Part shown: positions 6,575 to 10,973 of the stretch, one piece after another
Numbering within the stretch: position 1 is the stretch's first letter
How the letters are laid out: every line of letters begins with the position of its first letter
Source of the DNA: JAYQPQ01 sp038145405
GTDB lineage: Bacteria > Pseudomonadota > Gammaproteobacteria > Pseudomonadales > GM7GCV1
DNA: 10,973 nucleotides
Assembly: GCA_038145405.1 (NCBI GenBank)
Contig: JAYQPQ010000058.1
Location: 1-10,973, forward strand
Reading direction: 5' to 3'
Notes under the pieces: model-generated
Told to the model about the DNA's origin: nothing
What the model saw: only the letters and a program-made list of their open reading frames with translations
The model's database searches: none
Made by a program: the position numbers and the translations under genes

Positions 6575-6805
6575 CTAGCGGCCCGCCTCGTCGAGTTGCC
6601 GGACCATGTCCTGATTGGCTTGGTCGATGTACTGGTTGATGTCCTGCTCAAACTGCGGCACGCCCTGCGGTTGCGTTGGCACGACCGGCAAACTGGCACC
6701 GCCAGGTTGCGGCATGCTGCTGGCAGCTTCCGGTGGCGGCTACAGCTGGCGGGATACCAGCAGGGCGAGAATGATCAAGGCCGCCAGTGTGACAATAATA
6801 CGCAT
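6575..6805 (-). pseudogene. small membrane-anchored protein with in-frame amber codon
   Basis: From ATG 6805, well placed behind AGGGGAG with a seven-base spacer, the frame reads MRIIVTLAALIILALLVSRQL, a single N-terminal transmembrane helix. TAG at 6740-6742 is codon 22. The same frame then stays open for 53 more codons: a Pro/Gln/Ser-rich linker (PPPEAASSMPQPGG...) and an amphipathic, charged tail (FEQDINQYIDQANQDMVRQLDEAGR) to TAG at 6575-6577. The coherent composition across the stop suggests one gene of about 75 residues in which a Gln codon (CAG) became TAG. I do not recognise the family. It lies 29 bp upstream of the mscL stop-codon end, on the mscL strand, and could be cotranscribed. 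A sequencing error is an equal possibility. Confidence 0.6.
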
Positions 6806-6834
6806 CGCTTCGCTCCCCTGATTTCAGCCCGGTT

Positions 6835-7242
6835 CTATTGACGCTGCTTGAGCAGGTCGCGAATTTCGGTCAGCAGCTTTTCTTCAGCCGAGGGTTCCGG
6901 CGGCGCCGGGGGCGCAGTGGGAGCCGCCTCTTCCTTGCGCTTTAGTCTGTTGATGACTTTCACCGCCAAAAAGATGGCGAAAGCGATAATGGTGAAATCC
7001 ACTACGGTCTGAATAAAGGCACCGTAGCGAATCACCACAGCCGGTGCCGCATCCGTTGCCGCCTTCAAGGTAACGACCAGGTCGGAGAAATCCACCCCAC
7101 CCAACAACACCCCAATGGGTGGCATGACTACATCGGCCACAAATGACGATACGATCTTGCCAAAGGCGGCGCCGACAATGATACCGACGGCCATATCGAT
7201 GACATTTCCGCGAACCGCAAACTCCTTGAACTCTTTGATCAC
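6835..7242 (-). CDS. mscL: large-conductance mechanosensitive channel MscL
   Basis: A 135-residue inner-membrane channel that opens under high membrane tension and releases solutes during osmotic downshock; it works as a homopentamer. The N-terminal helix and TM1 are typical (KEFKEFAVRGNVIDMAVGII, residues 3-22, through VMPPIG at 39-44). TM2 spans about 72-95 (YGAFIQTVVDFTIIAFAIFL). A Pro/Ala linker leads to the C-terminal bundle helix SAEEKLLTEIRDLLKQ. Length matches the family. The GTG at 7242 is the nearest accepted start, but AAGAGG at 7262-7257 lies 14 bases away. The codons before GTG are ATA AGT, so an ATA start would give MSVIKEFKEF, the more usual N-terminus, at an ideal 8-base spacing. 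Confidence 0.97.
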   Translation of the reverse strand: MIKEFKEFAVRGNVIDMAVGIIVGAAFGKIVSSFVADVVMPPIGVLLGGVDFSDLVVTLKAATDAAPAVVIRYGAFIQTVVDFTIIAFAIFLAVKVINRLKRKEEAAPTAPPAPPEPSAEEKLLTEIRDLLKQRQ

Positions 7243-7256
7243 ACTTATGATGCAAG

Positions 7257-7262
7257 CCTCTT
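7257..7262 (-). promoter_or_regulatory. ribosome-binding site of mscL
   Basis: AAGAGG on the minus strand. It is 8 bases before ATA (7248-7246) and 14 bases before GTG (7242-7240), so it leaves the mscL start open. Confidence 0.45.
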
Positions 7263-7287
7263 ATACAGGATGATTTCTTTGCGCCGA

Positions 7288-7308
7288 CGGCCGCCCTTGG
7301 TGCGGCCG
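7288..7308. other. GC-rich hairpin between osmC and mscL
   Basis: A perfect 7-bp inverted repeat, CGGCCGC (7288-7294) and GCGGCCG (7302-7308), with a 7-base loop, 10 bp after the osmC stop. It could slow or end transcription of osmC, but neither strand has a T-run after it, so a Rho-independent terminator is not supported. Confidence 0.35.
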
Positions 7309-7317
7309 CAGCGAGTC

Positions 7318-7737
7318 TCAGCTTAGCAATTTGGCCTCAAGATTTATCGTGGCGCCAGAAAACAACCGCGAGATGGGACACTTGGCCTTGGCCGTGGCAG
7401 CCAACTCCGCCAGCTTCTCGGCGGACAGTCCAGGCACTTCGGCTTCGCACACCAGATCGATATGGGTGATCTTGGGTCCGTCTTCATTGCCTAGGTGCAC
7501 CGATGCCGTGGTTTCAACGCGGGTGGGCGTCAACCCTTCCTTGCTGATCAGGGCCGACAGAAACATGGAATAACAGCCGGCATGCGCGGCGCCGACCAGT
7601 TCTTCGGGGTTGGTGCCCTCGCCCTCTTCAAAGCGCGAGGCAAAGGTAAAGGGGCCCTCGATGGCACCGTACTTCATTACGCCCTTGCCCTCTTTCAGGG
7701 TTCCGGTCCACTTAGCGTTCGCAGTTCGTGTCGTCAT
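7318..7737 (-). CDS. osmC: OsmC-type peroxiredoxin
   Basis: A 139-residue cytoplasmic peroxidase of the OsmC/Ohr family, which reduces organic hydroperoxides with a Cys pair. The peroxidatic Cys55 is in GAAHAGCYSMFLS and the resolving Cys120 in AKCPISR; Arg35 and the NPEELVGAAHA block (43-53) complete the active site. The overall pattern follows E. coli OsmC (143 residues) rather than Ohr. I chose the ATG at 7737 over an in-frame TTG at 7743, because AGGA lies seven bases upstream and the N-terminus then matches the family. It is on the same strand as NnrU upstream (78-bp gap) and mscL downstream. An osmotic and oxidative stress role is inferred from the family and from its neighbour mscL. 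Confidence 0.95.
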   Translation of the reverse strand: MTTRTANAKWTGTLKEGKGVMKYGAIEGPFTFASRFEEGEGTNPEELVGAAHAGCYSMFLSALISKEGLTPTRVETTASVHLGNEDGPKITHIDLVCEAEVPGLSAEKLAELAATAKAKCPISRLFSGATINLEAKLLS

Positions 7738-7815
7738 GAACAAGTCCTATGAAAAATGAATGGTGATAGTTTGGCTGGATCGATGCGCCGAGGGGACTAT
7801 GGTACCCAAAATTAG

Positions 7816-8391
7816 CTAGAGGGGTGAGACGCCAAACAGCCAGCGATGCAGCACAAAGGCAAAGAGCGCCCACACCAGGGTGCCGGCGACCAGACAGATG
7901 CCAGTGCCCCGCAGCGTGCCCTCCGGGTAACGTGTACCCAGATGGCGATCGCGACGGCGCGACACAGCAAAGCCGGCAATGGCCCAGGCCAGAAACAGGC
8001 CGAACAGCAGCACATCTTCCAGACGTCCATTCGAGATCAGGTGCGCAAAGGCCCAGATCTTGACGCCGGCATACATGGGATGGCCCAGTCGCTGCTTGAA
8101 ATGATTGCGCGGTATATTGGCCGCGGCCAGCAGCACAAAGGCCAACCAGGTGAAGGGCAGTGCCACCCAGTGCGTCCAGATCGGCGGATTCCAGAGGTAG
8201 ACCGGCTCGGCTCGTGCCAATCCATACCCCCAGATAATTAGTGCAAAACCCAGCAGTGAAACCAGGCTGTAGATTCCCTTCCAGGCTTTCTCGCCGTAGC
8301 GGGTGATCAGCCGCTCCCGCAGCGAATCAGCAAAGATACGGAAAGAATGCACCCCGATAAAAAGGATCAGACCGGCGATCAATAGCATCAT
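7816..8391 (-). CDS. NnrU family membrane protein
   Basis: A 191-residue polytopic inner-membrane protein with about five hydrophobic segments. Family motifs are GVHSFRIF (residues 13-20), NPPIWTHW at about 68-75 and LGHPMYAGVKIWAFAHLISNG at about 103-123, where conserved histidines lie. NnrU was named in nitrite/nitric-oxide gene clusters, but most members have no tested role; conserved His residues hint at cofactor binding. The start is ATG 8391-8389, eight bases after GAGGG. It overlaps the TGA of the upstream DUF1244 gene (ATGATGA), so the two are coupled. Longer frames upstream of this ATG are not supported. Confidence 0.93.
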   Translation of the reverse strand: MMLLIAGLILFIGVHSFRIFADSLRERLITRYGEKAWKGIYSLVSLLGFALIIWGYGLARAEPVYLWNPPIWTHWVALPFTWLAFVLLAAANIPRNHFKQRLGHPMYAGVKIWAFAHLISNGRLEDVLLFGLFLAWAIAGFAVSRRRDRHLGTRYPEGTLRGTGICLVAGTLVWALFAFVLHRWLFGVSPL

Positions 8392-8687
8392 GGTTTTTGC
8401 CCTCGTCGTGCATCGAACATGGCTTGTTGCTCGAGAGTAGCGTCTTTCTGATAGCAAGCCTTCCACTCGCTATAGGGCATGCTGTAAACCATCTCCCGTG
8501 CGGCTTCGTAATCCACCTCGATCCCGCGCTCAGCCGCTGCCGCCACGTACCACTTGCTCAGGCAATTACGGCAAAAATCGACCAGGATCATGAGGTCAAT
8601 ATTCTGCACTTCCTTGTGTTGGTCCAGATGTTGCAGCAATCGGCGGAAGGTGGCCGCTTCGAGGTCTTGCTGGAGTTGAGGATTCAT
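8388..8687 (-). CDS. DUF1244 family protein
   Basis: A 99-residue cytoplasmic protein that matches the DUF1244 family along its whole length: FRRLLQHL, VQNIDLMILVDFCRNCLSKWY (residues 27-47) and MVYSMPYSEWKACYQKDAT. Cys39 and Cys42 form a conserved CRNC motif that could bind metal or be redox active. The family is small, helical and of unknown function. It lies 18 bp downstream of the DUF4159 gene and overlaps the NnrU gene at the stop/start, in the middle of a three-gene operon. Confidence 0.92.
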   Translation of the reverse strand: MNPQLQQDLEAATFRRLLQHLDQHKEVQNIDLMILVDFCRNCLSKWYVAAAAERGIEVDYEAAREMVYSMPYSEWKACYQKDATLEQQAMFDARRGQKP

Positions 8688-8705
8688 CTACGGACCCTGC
8701 GTTGA

Positions 8706-9452
8706 TTAATGCGTCAGGGAGTATACAACTGCGTTGGTGCCCAGGCGGAAGGCATCGGTGGAGGGCTTGAGCGGCATCCGCTCATCCGCATACCAGTCCC
8801 AGAAGTTGGCCAGGTCGCTGTTGTGCCCGGCCAGCATGGCCAGGGTGCCGTCATCGCTGAACAGGCCGTAGTAGGTAATCATGCCGCCCGGCACGTGCTC
8901 ACTCATGGCCTGCAGATCCTCCACCGGAATGTGCGCAGTCCAGACTTCATGGTTAGCCTCCAGCGGCACCAGAGGCCGCCCCGGAAAGGCGCGGCGCACC
9001 TGAGATTCAAACTGGTTCCACTGCTGGGGGCCATCGAAGTCATCCACCAGAACAAAGCCGCCGCGCTCGACAAATTCGCGCAGGTGCACCACCTCGTCAT
9101 CGGTCAACTCCATTTCCCCCGGTTCGGACACATAGGCGAATGGATAGAGAAAAACCTCCTCGCTGCCCAGTTCGACAATGCGGTAGGAGCCGACCTCCAC
9201 ATCGACACGGGTCGAGCGCTTGAGAAAGTCGTTCAGGTTGCGGTCGGAATCGGGGTAGTTATGTGCCCACCCGCGATGCCCGATCAGGCCGTTGGTGCCG
9301 AAGTGCCAGCGCGCCACCACCAGCTCGGTGGCCGGGGGTTCATTCTGGTAGACGGTGTTGCGACGGGTATTGCTGAAGGGTTGCGACCAGGCAAGGCTGG
9401 ACTCTGACAGCGCCGCCAGCACGATCCAGCCGATAAGCATATGCCTGACCAT
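8706..9452 (-). CDS. exported DUF4159 domain protein
   Basis: A 248-residue protein with an N-terminal signal peptide (MVRHMLIGWIVLAALSESSLAWSQ; cleavage probably near residues 22-24), so a periplasmic location is likely. The rest is one DUF4159 domain: ELVVARWHFGTNG, NLNDFLKRSTRVDVE, FLYPFAYV, LREFVERGGFVLVDDFDG and a late PGGMITYYGLF. This fold resembles the glutamine-amidotransferase-like domains found in BatA/aerotolerance-type proteins, but there is no evident catalytic Cys triad. It stands alone here, without the usual AAA ATPase and VWA partners. Start ATG 9452 is chosen for the basic N-region; ATG 9440 is possible. It is the first gene of the operon with DUF1244 and NnrU, divergent from the phosphatase-like gene. 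Confidence 0.88.
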   Translation of the reverse strand: MVRHMLIGWIVLAALSESSLAWSQPFSNTRRNTVYQNEPPATELVVARWHFGTNGLIGHRGWAHNYPDSDRNLNDFLKRSTRVDVEVGSYRIVELGSEEVFLYPFAYVSEPGEMELTDDEVVHLREFVERGGFVLVDDFDGPQQWNQFESQVRRAFPGRPLVPLEANHEVWTAHIPVEDLQAMSEHVPGGMITYYGLFSDDGTLAMLAGHNSDLANFWDWYADERMPLKPSTDAFRLGTNAVVYSLTH

Positions 9453-9555
9453 CGGGCCATCTTAGCCCCGGTACTGGCATTACGGAATACACAGCTCGGC
9501 CAGGTTGATGCCCGCATTGGGCTACAATTACGCCAACCACGAGGGGACGGACTCC
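9453..9555. promoter_or_regulatory. divergent promoter region
   Basis: 103 bp separate the divergent DUF4159 and phosphatase-like genes, so both promoters should be here. A possible plus-strand -10 box is TACAAT at 9523-9528, but no good -35 lies 16-18 bp upstream. GAGGGGA at 9541-9547 is the ribosome-binding site for the plus-strand gene. Confidence 0.4.
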
Positions 9556-10083
9556 ATGCCAACGACAACCTTACACCGATTTTTCCTGGCTTTTATCGGC
9601 TCCATGACTCTGCTGGGCAGCGCAGCAGCAAGCGCGCAAATGGAGGCGGAGCTTCCCACCATGAACTTCCACCGCATTAACGAGCGGTTGGCAACCGGCG
9701 GGCGCCTGCTGGAAGGTGGCGCGGCCGCGCTCAAGGAACAAGGGGTAACGGTGGTCATCAATCTGCGCGACGATTCAACCAATGCCGAGGAAGCCCAGTT
9801 TGTCGAACAGGGCATCCAGTGGATCAATATTCCAGTGGTGTGGCGCAACCCGGAAAACGAAAACTTTGCCCGCTTTAGTGAAGTTATGCGTGAACACCAG
9901 GACGCCAATGTATTGGTGCAGTGCTCCTCCAACTACCGCGCTTCAGCGCTGACCTATCTCTATCAGGTGGTGGTGGAAGGGGTTCCGGACGAAGAGGCTC
10001 GGCAGGATGTGTTGGCTATTTGGGATCCCAGCACCAACAGCACCTGGACCGAATTCCTCGACGGCATCAAAAGCGGAAACTAG
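9556..10083 (+). CDS. exported protein-tyrosine-phosphatase-like protein (DUF442/BLH-type)
   Basis: A 175-residue protein with a signal peptide (MPTTTLHRFFLAFIGSMTLL through ASA, cleavage near residue 28), so probably periplasmic. The domain starts NFHRINERLATGGR, continues LKEQGVTVVINLRDD (59-73), and carries the P-loop at 123-128, Cys-Ser-Ser-Asn-Tyr-Arg. The spacing is CX4R rather than the classical CX5R; related sequences of this beta-lactamase-hydrolase/DUF442 phosphatase group share the short form as NYRAS. His, the usual residue before Cys, is Gln122 here. The start at 9556 is eight bases after GAGGGGA; an upstream ATG at 9505 would lose the signal peptide. The substrate is unknown. 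The stop overlaps that of the convergent DUF1653 gene (CTAG). Confidence 0.88.
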   Translation: MPTTTLHRFFLAFIGSMTLLGSAAASAQMEAELPTMNFHRINERLATGGRLLEGGAAALKEQGVTVVINLRDDSTNAEEAQFVEQGIQWINIPVVWRNPENENFARFSEVMREHQDANVLVQCSSNYRASALTYLYQVVVEGVPDEEARQDVLAIWDPSTNSTWTEFLDGIKSGN

Positions 10084-10298
10084 GATTCGCTGACGAAGGA
10101 AAAACGCGGGACGCGTCGTCCCTCGACCTCGACCTCTTCGAGAAACATGGCCTTGGGTCGCACCCACCAGCTGTAATCGCCGTACAGGCATTGGTAGACC
10201 ACCAGCTCCTCTTCCGTTTCGGAGTGCTTCGCCTCACCCATAACGCGGTATGGCTGGCCTTTGTAGTGCTGGTAGATGCCGGGTCTGATCGGACTCAT
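10080..10298 (-). CDS. DUF1653 family protein
   Basis: A 72-residue protein with the full DUF1653 pattern: GIYQHYKGQPYRVMGEAKHS at residues 7-26, ETEEELVVYQCLYG, WWVRPKAMF and a final VPRFSFV. It is a small all-beta domain of unknown function. The ATG at 10298 is chosen over 10310 because it overlaps the TGA of the upstream MEKHLA gene as ATGA, giving translational coupling, and because it fits the usual family N-terminus. The stop TAG shares bases with the stop of the convergent phosphatase-like gene. Confidence 0.92.
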   Translation of the reverse strand: MSPIRPGIYQHYKGQPYRVMGEAKHSETEEELVVYQCLYGDYSWWVRPKAMFLEEVEVEGRRVPRFSFVSES

Positions 10299-10789
10299 AG
10301 AAACGACCATCGATAGAGAACGGCGGCCTGGCCGCGATAAATGCCCTGTGTGTCGATCAGATTCCAGACGATGGCGTCCTCGACCCGAAAACGCTTACGC
10401 GTCGACGATATCCTCACGCCCATGTAGTCGTCGATAAACCCCTGCTCCGTAACGCGGGCCAGCAACAGGTCTCGCTCCGCCTGGGTACGCGGCTCTGCCG
10501 AGAGTCGCGATGGTAGCTTAATAAAGTCATCCCACTCCATCTCGAAAAGCTCCTGAGCTTTTCTATTGCCATAGTTAAAGATTGGATCGGTTTGGGTGCC
10601 GTGGGACACGACGGCAAAGAGAGCTTCGAAGAGGGCTTGATGGCGTTCCGCGCCAGATCGACCAGTGTCGATCAAATCCCTGCCAGTCAGGCGAGAAAAG
10701 CTGGAGAGCATTAGCTCAGCATGGGCTGCAAGAAAATGATTCTCGTGAGAAGGTGAGGCTACCGTTAGCGGCCGTCGCGAACTGGTCAA
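10295..10789 (-). CDS. MEKHLA domain protein
   Basis: A 164-residue cytoplasmic protein that is essentially a single MEKHLA (PAS-related) domain, a class known from cyanobacteria, proteobacteria and the C-terminus of plant HD-ZIP III factors. Visible features are HAELMLSSFSRLTGRDLID, IFNYGNRKAQELFEMEWDDF, PSRLSAEP and the terminal GQAAVLYRWSF. The domain is thought to sense a small molecule or redox state, but no ligand is known. I chose TTG 10789 because GGAGG lies eight bases upstream; ATG 10810 would add seven residues but lacks a Shine-Dalgarno. The stop overlaps the DUF1653 start, so the two proteins are made together. Confidence 0.85.
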   Translation of the reverse strand: MTSSRRPLTVASPSHENHFLAAHAELMLSSFSRLTGRDLIDTGRSGAERHQALFEALFAVVSHGTQTDPIFNYGNRKAQELFEMEWDDFIKLPSRLSAEPRTQAERDLLLARVTEQGFIDDYMGVRISSTRKRFRVEDAIVWNLIDTQGIYRGQAAVLYRWSFL

Positions 10790-10797
10790 AAATCGTT

Positions 10798-10802
10798 CCT
10801 CC
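10798..10802 (-). promoter_or_regulatory. ribosome-binding site supporting a TTG start of the MEKHLA gene
   Basis: GGAGG on the minus strand, eight bases before TTG at 10789-10787. It lies inside the frame if the ATG at 10810 were used instead. Confidence 0.5.
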
Positions 10803-10840
10803 GCCCCCATTTATAGTTAGTTAGCATGCTCTTCGCTATT

Positions 10841-10972
10841 TTAACTTTGTTTAGAGTTGAGCGACTTAACTGTATCCTCAACTCGCTTTATAGATGCCTT
10901 TACTTGAGCTTTATCGCGAAAGGTTTCTAGTTCTTTGAAAGAAAAATGCTCTGACTCCAGTGCGGTTGCAAG
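10841..10972 (-). CDS. C-terminal end of an unidentified gene (start outside window)
   Basis: On the minus strand one frame is open from the right edge to TAA at 10843-10841, giving 43 residues: LATALESEHFSFKELETFRD and on to VKSLNSKQS. The peptide is charged and probably helical, with no recognisable motif. The other minus frame I read closest to it stops inside this stretch. Bases here are clearly more AT-rich than in the rest of the window, with codons such as AAA, TCT and GTT, which may mean a gene of foreign origin. The gap to the MEKHLA start is about 50 bp. The call rests on an open frame only. Confidence 0.45.
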   Translation of the reverse strand, partial: LATALESEHFSFKELETFRDKAQVKASIKRVEDTVKSLNSKQS

Positions 10973-10973
10973 G

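Noticed and set aside
7288..7308. Rho-independent terminator after osmC
   Set aside because: The hairpin is good but no T-run follows on either strand, so it is listed only as a hairpin.
8709..9407. Open frame of 232 codons on the plus strand
   Set aside because: It is the shadow of the DUF4159 gene, which has a signal peptide and family motifs.
9503..9528. TTGATG...TACAAT as a sigma-70 promoter
   Set aside because: The two boxes are only 12 bases apart, too close; only the -10-like box was kept, at low confidence.
10811..10826. TTAG tandem repeat as a regulatory repeat
   Set aside because: Only about three copies of a four-base unit; too short to be meaningful.

Overview
The window looks like a chromosomal segment of a gammaproteobacterium, possibly a marine lineage. 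This rests on the gene families and on a GC content that looks to be in the high fifties by eye, so the placement is tentative. The sequence is a draft: it has a 10-base N gap at 3082-3091. No gene-free stretch reaches 300 bases; the longest is 6246-6358. I see no tRNA, rRNA, CRISPR array or replication origin.

Left part (1-2653, plus strand): the C-terminal part of a DUF2126 protein, then Anbu, the bacterial proteasome-related peptidase. These families often occur together with transglutaminase-like, ATP-grasp and alpha-E proteins, which would lie beyond the left edge. Anbu converges on a minus-strand YadG/YadH-type ABC exporter (ATPase and permease coupled by TGATG); the facing stop codons overlap.

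Middle (4401-6245, minus strand): a very tight run in transcription order of a SelW/Rdx-like redox protein, a gamma-glutamylcyclotransferase-fold protein, a DUF2905 membrane protein, a YggU/DUF167 protein and a TfoX N-terminal-domain protein. The DUF2905 gene carries a 275-bp miniature inverted-repeat element with IS5-like ends. Its net insertion, counting a 4-bp target duplication, is 93 codons, so the frame stays open from end to end. The TfoX-like gene is frameshifted by one base at a C tract.

6359-7743: a plus-strand DUF2892 small membrane protein that seems to start at CTG, facing a minus-strand small anchored protein with an in-frame amber codon. Then come mscL and osmC, both minus strand.

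Right part: a DUF4159-DUF1244-NnrU minus-strand operon (9452 to 7816), divergent from an exported tyrosine-phosphatase-like protein (9556-10083). That gene converges, with overlapping stops, on a translationally coupled MEKHLA-DUF1653 pair. The last 160 bases are more AT-rich and hold the C-terminal end of an unidentified minus-strand gene.

Most of the content is membrane, envelope, stress and housekeeping accessory functions. The most unusual objects are the in-frame MITE and a group of small lesions and non-canonical starts between 4.4 and 7.3 kb, which may be real decay or draft-sequence errors.
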